56,161 nucleotides of DNA from Paenisporosarcina macmurdoensis (GCF_042658845.1 NZ_JBHSRI010000020.1:1-56161), one strand, 5' to 3'. Shown: positions 41,569 through 50,265, counted from the first letter of the stretch. The notes: a model not told the origin generated them from the letters alone. Numbers and translations: made by a program.

Positions 41569-42687
41569 TGGCGCATATCCATAAACGAGGTGACAAATGG
41601 GCATATATCGTTAATATCGCCCAAGATCCTGTAACTAGTTACAAAGTCTGGGTTTAGAACTAAGAAAGAAGCTCAATTGGCTGCAAATAAAATTGAAGAA
41701 TCGATTGTAGAAGGCGCAGTGATCCATGAAACAAAGATCACTTTTGGACAGTTTGCAGTTGAATGGGTTGAGTATTACGGTACACAAGCGAAAATCAGCA
41801 GTGTAAGAGCACGGAGTATTGCTATGAAGCAGCTTGTATCCCAATGGGAACATCTTCCCTTAAAAATCACACGGCATATGTATCAATCCTATATCAATGC
41901 TCTTAGCCAGAAATTCAGCAGAAACTATATCGACAGTATTCACACAACTGGAAACATGATTTTCAAACATGCTATTCGCAAGGACTTGCTTAGTCGGAAT
42001 CCTACTGAGGGGTTTGTAATGCCTAAAAAACAGGAAACTGTTGAAGAAATTGAAGAGGAAGACATTCAGGAGAAGTTTCTGGAGTTAAGAGAGTTGAAAT
42101 CTTTTCTAGTAATAACAAAAGAGCATGGGCTGTACATGGACTATCTGTCATTTGTTACATTGCCGTATACCGGTCTGAGGTTAGGTGAACTGCTGGCTCT
42201 CAAATGGTCAGATGTGGACTTCACTAAGAAAACCATGCGCATTACAAAAACCTATTACAATCCTAATAACGGTCAGACAGGCTATCAATTATTAACGCCA
42301 AAAACCAAGAAATCTGTTCGCATCATTTCTTTAGATGGAGATTTACTCACGCTTTTCAAGAAACATCGGCTTGATCAAAGAGCCTTGAAGATGAAACAGC
42401 GTATGGTTTATCAAGACAATAATTTCATTTTTGCAGAAAACACAGGACACCCAAGAAACATGAAACAGGTCATGAACCGTTTAATCCGTCTTTTAAAGCG
42501 TTTGGACATCGATAAGCACATCACACCACATAGCTTTAGACATACGCATACGTCTCTATTGATTGAAGCTGGTGCAGGTGTTAAAGAGATTCAAGAACGC
42601 TTAGGACATTCAGACATCAATACAACAATGAACATCTACGCTCATAAAATGTCGAAGAAGAAACTTCTAAGAGATTTAGTCAATTGA
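41569..42687 (+). pseudogene. int: Tyrosine integrase of the groEL-targeting island, frameshifted
   Basis: Translation from ATG 41569, behind a strong AAGGAGGTG, gives MAHIHKRGDKWAYIVNIAQD, the usual N-terminal arm-binding domain, but hits a TAG after 29 codons. A second frame then continues SGFRTKKEAQLAANKIEE through the SAM-like core-binding domain to the catalytic domain: Arg in YTGLRLGELLALKW, HSFRHTH (His-x-x-Arg), LGHSDINTTMNIYAH and the terminal Tyr. A small frame-disrupting deletion near 41630-41655 best explains this. A TTG at 41677 gives a 336-aa frame lacking the arm-binding domain. It lies 204 bp from the groEL stop, as expected for the enzyme that inserted the island. Confidence 0.88.
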
Positions 42688-42737
42688 CGAAAGGTATTCT
42701 TTAGTTTCATTCAACTGAAATGTTCTTAAAAGAGAAC

Positions 42738-42785
42738 AAAAAAGAAGACCTCCTATAAGTTCAAAGAACTTACAAAAGGTCTCCC
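42738..42785 (-). terminator. Terminator downstream of groEL / integrase
   Basis: Hairpin GGAGACC...GGTCTTC with inner TAAGTTC/GAACTTA; on the minus strand it is followed by T6. Because it lies on the island side of the attachment core, groEL now uses an island-supplied terminator. Confidence 0.75.
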
Positions 42786-42803
42786 CAAAAGCTTAATTTA
42801 GTT

Positions 42804-42849
42804 GTTTCGGAACCCGAAAGTTAGCAATAAGTTAGCATTTCACAATCCT
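42804..42849. repeat. Right copy of island-end repeat (integrase arm-site candidate)
   Basis: GTTTCGGAAC followed by AGTTAGCAATAAGTTAGCA and CACAATC matches the copy at 27141-27217 in order and orientation. It lies 43 bp from the attachment core at the groEL stop. Confidence 0.55.
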
Positions 42850-42886
42850 ATCCCCTACAAACCCCGTCATATCAAGGGTTGCATGG

Positions 42887-42912
42887 TTAGATTACATCAT
42901 GCCACCCATGTC
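42887..42912. repeat. Attachment-site copy 3 (at the intact groEL 3' end)
   Basis: TTAGATTACATCATGCC (42887-42903) equals copy 1, and the extension through 42912 matches copy 2 at 19 of 21 positions. It contains the functional groEL stop codon, so insertion rebuilt the gene. Confidence 0.75.
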
Positions 42913-44511
42913 AGGCATACCGCCGCCTGCATTTTTGTCTGGAATTTCTGCAACTACTGCTTCAGTAGTTAACAACATTGCTGCTACAGATGCTGCGTTT
43001 TGAAGTGCAGAACGAGTAACTTTAGTTGGATCCACGATACCTGCTTCCATCATGTTCACCCATTCGCCGTTTGCTGCGTTGAAACCGATACCGATTTCTT
43101 CGCGTTTCAAGCGGTCAACGATGATTGAACCTTCAAGACCTGCGTTGTTTGCGATTTGACGAACTGGCTCTTCAAGTGCACGAAGAACAATTTTCACGCC
43201 CGTTGCAACGTCGCCTGTTTCAGTAGCCGCTAATTCAGCCACTTTTTTGTAAACGTTCACTAGTGCGGTACCACCACCAGAAACGATACCTTCTTCAACA
43301 GCTGCACGAGTTGAGTTCAATGCATCTTCGATACGAAGTTTACGTTCTTTTAGTTCTGTTTCAGTTGCTGCACCGACTTTAATTACGGCAACACCACCTG
43401 AAAGTTTCGCTAAACGTTCTTGTAATTTTTCTTTATCAAATTCAGAAGTTGTATCTTCTAATTGAGAACGAATTTGGCTTACACGGCCAGTAATTGCTTC
43501 TGCTTGGCCTGCGCCTTCAACGATTGTTGTGTTGTCTTTCGTTACAACTACTTTAGCTGCACGACCTAATTGTGTAATGTTCGTTGTTTTCAATTCTAAA
43601 CCAAGCTCTTCAGTAATCACTTCTGCGCCTGTAAGAATTGCGATATCTTGAAGCATCGCTTTACGACGATCGCCAAATCCAGGAGCTTTAACAGCTACTG
43701 CATTGAACGTTCCACGTAATTTATTAACAACTAGAGTTGCTAAAGCTTCGCCTTCAACGTCTTCAGCGATTAGGATAAGTGGTTTACCTTGTTGTACCAC
43801 TTGCTCTAGTACTGGAAGAATTTCTTGAATGCTTGTAATTTTTTTATCTGTAATTAAGATATATGGATTTTCTAAAACAGCTTCCATTTTATCTGAATCC
43901 GTTACCATGTATGGCGAAGCATATCCACGGTCGAATTGCATACCTTCAACCACATCAAGTTCAGTAGTGAAGCCTTTAGACTCTTCAATTGTGATAACCC
44001 CGTCGTTGCCAACGCGCTCCATTGCTTCAGCAATCAATTGTCCTACTTCTTCGTCACCTGAAGAGATACTTGCTACTTGTGCGATTGATTCTTTGCCTTC
44101 GATATCTTGAGAGATTTCTTTTAGGCCTGTGATAGCTGCTGCAACCGCTTTTTCAATCCCTTTACGAATTCCTACAGGGTTCGCACCAGCTGTTACGTTT
44201 TTCAAACCTTCACGAATCATTGCTTGAGCAAGAACTGTTGCAGTTGTTGTACCGTCACCAGCAATGTCATTTGTTTTAGATGCAACTTCAGCTACTAACT
44301 TAGCACCCATGTTTTCAAATGCATCTTCTAGTTCGATTTCTTTTGCAATTGTTACACCATCGTTTGTAATTAGTGGTGAACCAAATTTTTTCTCAAGAAC
44401 AACGTTACGTCCTTTTGGTCCAAGCGTTACTTTTACAGCATCTGCTAATTTATCTACACCACGAAGCATTGCGCTACGTGCGTCTTCGCTAAATTTAATT
44501 TCTTTTGCCAT
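42892..44511 (-). CDS. groEL: Chaperonin GroEL (Hsp60)
   Basis: The 539-aa subunit of the double-ring ATP-driven folding chamber starts AKEIKFSEDARSAMLRGVDK, contains GDGTTTATVLAQAM with the catalytic Asp, and ends with the Gly/Met-rich tail GGGMPDMGGMM. GGAGG precedes the ATG at 44511. It is downstream of groES in one heat-inducible operon under the CIRCE operator. Its last codons are the insertion target for the island on its left; the coding frame remains complete. Confidence 0.98.
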   Translation of the reverse strand: MAKEIKFSEDARSAMLRGVDKLADAVKVTLGPKGRNVVLEKKFGSPLITNDGVTIAKEIELEDAFENMGAKLVAEVASKTNDIAGDGTTTATVLAQAMIREGLKNVTAGANPVGIRKGIEKAVAAAITGLKEISQDIEGKESIAQVASISSGDEEVGQLIAEAMERVGNDGVITIEESKGFTTELDVVEGMQFDRGYASPYMVTDSDKMEAVLENPYILITDKKITSIQEILPVLEQVVQQGKPLILIAEDVEGEALATLVVNKLRGTFNAVAVKAPGFGDRRKAMLQDIAILTGAEVITEELGLELKTTNITQLGRAAKVVVTKDNTTIVEGAGQAEAITGRVSQIRSQLEDTTSEFDKEKLQERLAKLSGGVAVIKVGAATETELKERKLRIEDALNSTRAAVEEGIVSGGGTALVNVYKKVAELAATETGDVATGVKIVLRALEEPVRQIANNAGLEGSIIVDRLKREEIGIGFNAANGEWVNMMEAGIVDPTKVTRSALQNAASVAAMLLTTEAVVAEIPDKNAGGGMPDMGGMM

Positions 44512-44542
44512 TTAGTAAATCCTCCTAGAATATAATTATGTT

Positions 44543-44827
44543 TTATCCTATAATTGCTAAAATGTCATTTTCACGTAAAATTAAGTATTCATTACCTTCA
44601 TATTTCACTTCTGTACCAGCGTATTTAGAGAAAATGATCTTGTCTCCCTCTTTCACATCTAACTCTACACGCGCGCCGTTTTCAAGAACACGACCAGTTC
44701 CAATAGCAAGTACTTTACCTTCTTGTGGCTTCTCTTTAGCAGAGTCTGGTAGTACAATACCGAATGCTGATTTTTCTTCTGACTCGATTAATTCAATTAC
44801 GATACGATCGCCTAATGGTTTTAACAA
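44543..44827 (-). CDS. groES: Co-chaperonin GroES (Hsp10)
   Basis: The 94-aa cap subunit of the GroEL chamber shows LKPLGDRIVIELIESEEKS, the mobile loop GIVLPDSAKEKPQEG and the C-terminal YLILRENDILAI. The start is a TTG at 44827, about 10 nt after GGGAGG. It is the first gene of the groES-groEL operon, 31 bp ahead of groEL. Confidence 0.97.
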   Translation of the reverse strand: MLKPLGDRIVIELIESEEKSAFGIVLPDSAKEKPQEGKVLAIGTGRVLENGARVELDVKEGDKIIFSKYAGTEVKYEGNEYLILRENDILAIIG

Positions 44828-44864
44828 GTGAAAACAACCTCCCTGAATGGTAGTGATTATTTTA

Positions 44865-44930
44865 TTAGCACTCTCTGTTCTTGAGTGCTAACACAACTCC
44901 TATCATAATGAATTGACTGAACTTTTGCAA
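44865..44930 (-). promoter_or_regulatory. groESL promoter with CIRCE operator
   Basis: The -35 TTGCAA (44930-44925), 17-bp spacer and -10 TATGAT (44907-44902) precede a perfect CIRCE element, TTAGCACTC-N9-GAGTGCTAA, at 44865-44891. CIRCE is the binding site of the HrcA repressor, so groESL should be heat-inducible through HrcA (not encoded in this window). Confidence 0.97.
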
Positions 44931-45022
44931 GTAAGAACACTGCGATTTTTGTATTCTTTGCGACGTAGCCAGAAAACCCATACAATATAGAAAGAACTTC
45001 TTTTGATGAAAGGACTTTACCC

Positions 45023-45754
45023 GTGAAAAATAACAAAACAGCTTTTTATTTAATCACCGTTTACGTCATCATGCAATTGTCTGGAGCACTGTTCGCTCCA
45101 CTACTCTTCCGCTTTATAAATGGGCAAGAGGGCATGGTAGAACAACAAGCCAAACTACTAGCAAGTGGTTGGTGGATTTTTATTAGCATGTCCGTCGCAG
45201 CTCTTGTAAGTTTCGCGATTATCCGTAAAGATAAATCGTTTTTAAATAACTTAAAAGGCAAAAAAAGTTCCATCCCAGTATCAATCGGATGGGGAATTCT
45301 TGGATTCTTCATGGTGTTGATAGGTCAAGCCATTGCAGCAATGATTGAAAATGCTCTTGGAATAAAACCAGGATCTGATAATACAGCAACTTTTGTAAAA
45401 ATAGCGGCCGCTGCTCCAGTTGCCATATTATCAATTGCAATATTTGCCCCTATTTTAGAAGAACTCATTTTCCGACGTGTTATTTTCGGATCGCTTGTAC
45501 AAAAGTCGAACTTCTTTATTGCCGGATCTGTCAGTGCCATCGTCTTTGCAGTCATCCATTTTGATTTTACACACATACTACTCTATGCGGTGTCAGGATT
45601 TATATTCGCCTTTTTGTATTACAAAACAAAAAGAATTTGGACCTCAATCATTTCACATATGTTACTGAACGGCTTTGTCGTCTTGGTCCAATTAAATCGG
45701 GATAATATAGAACGTTACCAAAAGTATTTAGAAACCTTATCAAATTCACAATAA
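45023..45754 (+). CDS. ydiL: CPBP-family intramembrane metalloprotease (YdiL-like)
   Basis: The 243-aa protein has about six to seven membrane helices and the abortive-infection/CAAX protease signature: EELIFRRVIFG (EExxxR), then FAVIHFDFTHIL (FxxxH) and SHMLLNGFVVL (HxxxN). Family members are glutamate-type intramembrane proteases; in bacteria some confer bacteriocin immunity, others are of unknown role. The start is GTG at 45023, 9 nt after AAAGG. It diverges from groES, as ydiL does near groESL in B. subtilis. Confidence 0.88.
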   Translation: MKNNKTAFYLITVYVIMQLSGALFAPLLFRFINGQEGMVEQQAKLLASGWWIFISMSVAALVSFAIIRKDKSFLNNLKGKKSSIPVSIGWGILGFFMVLIGQAIAAMIENALGIKPGSDNTATFVKIAAAAPVAILSIAIFAPILEELIFRRVIFGSLVQKSNFFIAGSVSAIVFAVIHFDFTHILLYAVSGFIFAFLYYKTKRIWTSIISHMLLNGFVVLVQLNRDNIERYQKYLETLSNSQ

Positions 45755-45770
45755 CTAGTTTCATATGATT

Positions 45771-45804
45771 AACTCCCAATGAAATCATCATCGGGAGTTT
45801 TTTT
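45771..45804 (+). terminator. Terminator of the CPBP protease gene
   Basis: Stem AACTCCCAAT/ATCGGGAGTT followed by T8 on the plus strand. Confidence 0.9.
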
Positions 45805-45831
45805 GTTTAGATTTATTCATGTTCACGGGTG

Positions 45832-46210
45832 ATTATCGCTCATCTCGAAGCATTTATCGCTCATCCACGTCCCATAGCCTAGTTAACTTGTTGAAAAACT
45901 CTCCTCTCCCACAGAAAAGAGCTATGTAGCGATTAGCGTAATGGCTCCTATCTAAGGACTTTTGAATAGTTTTGTTTTCGCTGCGCTGCTGTTTGAAAGG
46001 AAGAGTTTGTTTCACACCTAGTCAACTTGGCTAACGAGACGGGATTGAAGAGGTATTTTTGCTTATGAAATATTTAACGCTCATTTCGAGAGGTTTATCG
46101 CTCTTCTTGGGACATTTATCGCTCATTTCGAAGCATTTATCGCTCATCTTGAGAGATTTATCGCTCATACATGTTCCATATGCTAGTTAACTTGTTAAAA
46201 CACTCTCCTC
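45832..46210. repeat. Intergenic 21-bp repeats (family B/C) with duplicated tail
   Basis: Two units of ATTTATCGCTCATctcgaagc lie at 45832-45868 and five at 46072-46178, each spaced by 21 bp (one by 22). Both groups end in the same roughly 45-bp tail, CTAGTTAACTTGTT followed by AAAA.CACTCTCCTC-like text (45869-45906 and 46179-46210). Between them, at 45975, is the word TTTTCGCTGCGCTGCTGTT, seen again at 55597. No gene fits in this 480-bp gap. Confidence 0.8.
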
Positions 46211-46220
46211 AACAGGAAGA

Positions 46221-46258
46221 AAAAAAGCCTTCTACCGGTTATTCCGGTGGAAGGCTTT
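46221..46258 (-). terminator. Terminator overlapping the tatC stop codon
   Basis: Stem AAAGCCTTCCACCGG/CCGGTAGAAGGCTTT with T7 on the minus strand. The 5' arm is formed by the last codons of tatC and the TAA sits in the loop. Confidence 0.9.
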
Positions 46259-47018
46259 CATTTTGACGCTTCGCTTCTTCTATTTGTTGAAGTGCTTCTG
46301 CTTTTAAATATTTGCGATAGCCAATTTTCGCTACGACGATACTAAATTCAAACAGTAGGATGAGCGGGATGGTTACCAGAACATGTGACATAATATCTGG
46401 AGGTGTTAAAACATCTGCTACCACTACTAGTACCAAGTAAATATATTTACGATACTTGGTTAACAACATAGGTGTAATGATTCCTAATCTTGTTAAGAAA
46501 AGTAATACCACAGGCATTTGAAAAACAAAACCAAAAGGAATGGTTAATTGAAATAGAAAATCAAAGTATTCATTAATTCCTATGGTTTGCTCAATATTCA
46601 AATCAGCCGCTAAATCAGCCATAAAGTGTATGACGAATGGGAATACGACATAATAGGAGAATGATACCCCTGCTATAAATAGCAAAAAGATGAACGGAAT
46701 GTAACTTAATGTTGCCGTTCGCTCTTTCTTATAAAGTCCTGGAGAAATAAAAGCCCATACTTGGTAGAGTATGATTGGCGAAGTCATTACGATGGCTAAA
46801 ACCATCATTACGGTAATTAAAATCTTAAATGGATCCGTTATTTTAAACGCATTTAATGTTAAGTCCCGTGCTTCTTCGCTCACTTGTAAAAATTCAATCA
46901 GTGGGCCAGCTAAGAAAAAACTGACTACCACTGCAACAACAAAGAAAACGACGATAATCATCAGCCGTTTTCTTAATTCAATAATATGATCAACTGTAGT
47001 CATGTCTCTTTCTTCCAT
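46239..47018 (-). CDS. tatC: Twin-arginine translocase subunit TatC
   Basis: The 259-aa protein with six membrane helices recognises twin-arginine signal peptides and, with TatA, exports folded proteins. The conserved N-terminus EERDMTTVDHIIELRKRL, the FxxP-type loop and PDIMSHVLVTIPLILLFEFS region are present. The tail is rich in Lys, Glu and Gln. It lies 21 bp after tatA. The order rex-tatA-tatC matches ydiH-tatAy-tatCy of B. subtilis, so it is probably the TatAyCy type. Confidence 0.93.
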   Translation of the reverse strand: MEERDMTTVDHIIELRKRLMIIVVFFVVAVVVSFFLAGPLIEFLQVSEEARDLTLNAFKITDPFKILITVMMVLAIVMTSPIILYQVWAFISPGLYKKERTATLSYIPFIFLLFIAGVSFSYYVVFPFVIHFMADLAADLNIEQTIGINEYFDFLFQLTIPFGFVFQMPVVLLFLTRLGIITPMLLTKYRKYIYLVLVVVADVLTPPDIMSHVLVTIPLILLFEFSIVVAKIGYRKYLKAEALQQIEEAKRQNESLPPE

Positions 47019-47039
47019 CAGAAAAACACCCTAACGTAC

Positions 47040-47237
47040 TTACTTAACTTCGTCGTCTAACTTCTTTTTCTTTTTAACATCGTCATCTTCATCGTCATCG
47101 ATGAGACCTTTGGTTGCATTTTTGAATTCGCGAAGCGAACTACCGAATGCTCGTCCTAATTCAGGAAGCTTTTTAGGACCAAATACAAGCAAAGCCACTA
47201 CCACAATCAATAAAATACTTAATGGACCTGTTGGCAT
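47040..47237 (-). CDS. tatA: Twin-arginine translocase subunit TatA
   Basis: The 65-aa protein has a single N-terminal helix (ILLIVVVALLVFGPKKLPELG), the FGP motif, an amphipathic helix GRAFGSSLREFKNATKGL and a charged Asp/Lys tail. TatA multimers form the export pore. It starts at ATG 47237 after AGGAGG and precedes tatC. The Asp/Lys tail (DDDEDDDVKKKKK) is low complexity. Confidence 0.94.
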   Translation of the reverse strand: MPTGPLSILLIVVVALLVFGPKKLPELGRAFGSSLREFKNATKGLIDDDEDDDVKKKKKLDDEVK

Positions 47238-47289
47238 GTAGGCACCTCCTCTTGTCTATTATTATTTTAACTTACTTTTGCTACGTTTG

Positions 47290-47955
47290 CTATTTGCTAC
47301 TATGAACGATGTGTGAACTTTCTTCGTCTTGTTTAATGAAGTAAATCAGTGTTTGTAATTCAACGGACAAATCAATTGTATGGACACGAATTGAATCCGG
47401 TACCGTTAATCTCATGGGTGTAAAATTGAGAATCCCTTTAACAGCCGTTTTGGTTAAACGATCTGTCACTTCTTGAGCAGCACGCGAAGGTACTGTTAAA
47501 ATCACTAGCTCAATCCCATATTGTTTGATTTTTTCTTCTAACTTGCTAGGCTCAAAAACAGGAATATCACTCATCATCATTCCGTCTTCAGTGGCACTCG
47601 TATCAAATGCTACTACAATGCGTGTGTTGTGATTCTTGTGGAAATTGTATTTTAGAAAAGCAGTACCTAAGCTACCTACACCAATTAATGCGACATTCGT
47701 TTCTTCATCTTGATCAAGCGTTTGACGGAAAAACGACAGTAAGTGTTGTACTTCATAGCCATACCCTTTTTTACCTAATGCTCCAAAATGCGAAAAATCA
47801 CGGCGAATCGTTGCTGAATCAATTTTCATCGCTTCACTTAGTTCCTGAGAAGAAATTCGTTTCTTACCCGCGTTCGAAAAATTTTGGAGAAATCGGTAGT
47901 AGAGAGGTACTCTTTTGGTTGTAGCTTGTGGAATTTTAAGCGGTTCTAGTTTCAT
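47290..47955 (-). CDS. rex: Redox-sensing transcriptional repressor Rex
   Basis: The 221-aa repressor senses the NADH/NAD+ ratio and controls fermentation and respiration genes. A winged helix lies at the N-terminus (ISSQELSEAMKIDSATIRRDF), with GALGKKGYGY, and the Rossmann fold has NVALIGVGSLGTAFL. The start is the ATG at 47955, 6 nt after AGGAGG; the open frame extends to 48042 without support. It sits upstream of tatAC in the same direction and diverges from the ABC-F gene. Confidence 0.95.
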   Translation of the reverse strand: MKLEPLKIPQATTKRVPLYYRFLQNFSNAGKKRISSQELSEAMKIDSATIRRDFSHFGALGKKGYGYEVQHLLSFFRQTLDQDEETNVALIGVGSLGTAFLKYNFHKNHNTRIVVAFDTSATEDGMMMSDIPVFEPSKLEEKIKQYGIELVILTVPSRAAQEVTDRLTKTAVKGILNFTPMRLTVPDSIRVHTIDLSVELQTLIYFIKQDEESSHIVHSSK

Positions 47956-48079
47956 GCCGTTCCTCCTGCATTCAAGCGAAATCGATTTCATCTTACATGA
48001 GTACTTGAAGGAAGTAAAGTTCAGTCGTTGCGTGAGCCCCACGCTTCCATTAAACTAAGTTAGAACTGAGGTGGAATTA

Positions 48080-50011
48080 ATGATTGTCTTACAAGTGAAT
48101 CAAATACATAAAACGTTTGTCGTCGATGAAATACTAAGCGGTGTCAAACTTGAAATTAACCATAGAGACCGTGTTGCTTTAGTCGGTCGGAACGGTGCCG
48201 GGAAATCGACCCTCCTTAAAATTATTGCAGGTGAAATGTCGTATGACTCTGGAGAAATCATCATTCCAAAAGGAACAAAAGTTGGCTATATGGAACAACA
48301 TGCTGGCATCGATTCTGACTTATCGATATGGGATGAAATGATGACGATTTTTGAGCATCATCGCTTAGCTGAACAAGAATTACGTTCACTCGAACAGCAA
48401 ATGGCTGACCCTGCGGTACATGAAAATGCCGAGGCTTACGGGCGTATTATGTCTGACTATGATACGAAGCAAGTAGCATTTAAAGATTCGGGTGGCTACC
48501 AATATGAATCGGAAACACGTTCTGTCTTACATGGGATGCAATTCTTCTCAGAAGAATATGATAAACCGATTCAATCATTATCTGGTGGACAAAAAACACG
48601 TTTAGCCTTAGCTAAATTATTATTAACAAAACCGGATTTATTAATTCTTGATGAACCGACCAATCACTTAGATATCGATACACTTAGCTGGTTGGAACGC
48701 TATCTTCAAGGCTATCCAGGAGCCATTTTAATCGTTTCTCATGACCGTTATTTCTTAGATCAAGTGGTGAATTTTGTTTATGAAGTTTCTCGCCATAAAG
48801 TGAAACGCTTTGTCGGGAATTATAGTTCCTACTTGGATGAAAAGGCTAAAACGTATGAACGGGACATGAAGTCCTTTGATAAGCAACAAGAAGAAAAAGC
48901 GAAACTTGAAGACTTTGTCCAACGCAACCTAGCCCGTGCTTCAACGACTAAAATGGCACAGTCTCGTCGTAAAGTATTGGAGAAAACCGATTGGATGGAT
49001 TCTCCGAATGGCGATGAAAAATCTGCGAACTTTGGTTTCTCGATTGAACGTCAAAGCGGAAACGACGTACTAAAATTGGAACAAGTCACGGTAGGTTACT
49101 CGGAAAAGCCAGTTTCTCAAGATGTAAATCTTCGAATATTTCGAGAAGACCGAATTGCTTTAGTTGGTCCAAACGGTGTTGGAAAATCCACTTTACTTAA
49201 AACCGTCGTAAAAGATATTCCTCCAATTGCTGGATCGATTCATTACGGCACAAATGTTCAATTTGGTTATTACGATCAAGAACAAGCTAAACTCACTGGT
49301 AATCGATCAGTACTAAAAGAATTATGGGATGAATGGCCATTAATGAACGAGAAAGATGTACGCAATGTATTGGGACGCTTCTTATTCAGTGGTGATGACG
49401 TAACCAAATCTATTTCGTCCTTATCGGGTGGCGAAAAAGCCAGGGTCGCTTTAGCCAAACTCATGATGTTAAAAGCGAACACCTTGATTTTAGATGAGCC
49501 GACTAATCACTTGGATCTTGATAGTAAAGAAGTTCTTGAAAATGCGTTAATTGATTACCCAGGAACCATCCTTTTTGTGTCACATGACCGCTACTTTATA
49601 AATAGGATTGCCACAAAAGTCATTGAACTATCAAGCGACGGTGCTTTTGAATACCTAGGTGATTATGATTATTATGTGGAAAAGAAAAAAGAACTTGAAG
49701 AAATTCGAGCTGAAAATGCGGGGCCAATCGAGGTTGGAGCACCTGTCATCAAACAATCTACTTCAACCATTGATAAAGAGGCGAAGAAACGAGAGCGCCA
49801 AGTTACACGTCGCTTAGAGGAATTAGAAGGTCAACTAGGCGTGATTGAAGAAAATATTACTGCTGTTGAAGAAAAATTGTGTGATCCCGCTATCTTCCAA
49901 GACCATGAACAATTGGTGATCCTTCAAAAAGAGCTTGAATCCTATAAAGAGGAACAAGAAGTTCTCATGACTGAATGGATGGAATTAGAAGAAGAATTAG
50001 AACAATTGTAA
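48080..50011 (+). CDS. ydiF: ABC-F family ATP-binding protein (YdiF-like)
   Basis: The 643-aa cytosolic protein has two fused ABC ATPase domains and no membrane segments: Walker A GRNGAGKSTLL and GPNGVGKSTLL, signatures LSGGQKTRLALAKLL and LSGGEKARVALAKLM, Walker B LLILDEPTNHLD and TLILDEPTNHLD. A charged inter-domain linker lies near 240-310, and a C-terminal coiled coil (QVTRRLEELEGQLGVIEE ...) follows. ABC-F proteins act on ribosomes as translation factors or antibiotic-protection proteins. The ATG at 48080 follows GAGGTGG by 5 nt; an in-frame GTG at 48071 is less likely. The exact role of YdiF is unknown. Confidence 0.92.
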   Translation: MIVLQVNQIHKTFVVDEILSGVKLEINHRDRVALVGRNGAGKSTLLKIIAGEMSYDSGEIIIPKGTKVGYMEQHAGIDSDLSIWDEMMTIFEHHRLAEQELRSLEQQMADPAVHENAEAYGRIMSDYDTKQVAFKDSGGYQYESETRSVLHGMQFFSEEYDKPIQSLSGGQKTRLALAKLLLTKPDLLILDEPTNHLDIDTLSWLERYLQGYPGAILIVSHDRYFLDQVVNFVYEVSRHKVKRFVGNYSSYLDEKAKTYERDMKSFDKQQEEKAKLEDFVQRNLARASTTKMAQSRRKVLEKTDWMDSPNGDEKSANFGFSIERQSGNDVLKLEQVTVGYSEKPVSQDVNLRIFREDRIALVGPNGVGKSTLLKTVVKDIPPIAGSIHYGTNVQFGYYDQEQAKLTGNRSVLKELWDEWPLMNEKDVRNVLGRFLFSGDDVTKSISSLSGGEKARVALAKLMMLKANTLILDEPTNHLDLDSKEVLENALIDYPGTILFVSHDRYFINRIATKVIELSSDGAFEYLGDYDYYVEKKKELEEIRAENAGPIEVGAPVIKQSTSTIDKEAKKRERQVTRRLEELEGQLGVIEENITAVEEKLCDPAIFQDHEQLVILQKELESYKEEQEVLMTEWMELEEELEQL

Positions 50012-50013
50012 GA

Positions 50014-50043
50014 TTACCGCATGTCTAAACATGCGGTATTTTC
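50014..50043 (+). terminator. Terminator of the ABC-F gene
   Basis: Stem TACCGCATG/CATGCGGTA with loop TCTAAA followed by a T-rich tract. Confidence 0.88.
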
Positions 50044-50106
50044 TCACAATTCATCAAGTATATATATGGGTCAAGTACTTTTTTCGACATTTTTCTCTCC
50101 ACAAGG

Positions 50107-50265
50107 TTATTCACAAACAAAAGGTTGATATATCAATCTATCAACAGACTTATCCACACTATCCACAGGCAAAAAAGATTTTGTGCACATTGTTCAATGG
50201 AAAACCTACCACTACATATTGAATTCCACTGACTTATACACATCTTATCCACAAATTGTGCATAA
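50107..50265. promoter_or_regulatory. DnaA-box cluster between ABC-F gene and tsaD
   Basis: Within 160 bp there are two perfect DnaA boxes TTATCCACA (50150, 50245) and five near matches: TTATTCACA (50107), CTATCCACA (50159, directly adjoining), TTGTGCACA (50181), TTATACACA (50234) and reversed TTATGCACA (50257-50265). From memory, the ydiF-gcp gap of B. subtilis is one of the few non-origin DnaA-box clusters. The A/T-rich setting lacks replication genes, so a DnaA-binding or titration site is more likely than an origin. Confidence 0.8.

Noticed and set aside
42892..44511. groEL damaged by the island
   Set aside because: The frame runs to the normal MPDMGGMM end with a stop; the insertion lies just beyond it.
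45023..45754. CPBP protease as a phage abortive-infection gene
   Set aside because: It sits in the conserved groESL neighbourhood as ydiL, outside the island, so a housekeeping or immunity role is more likely than phage defence.
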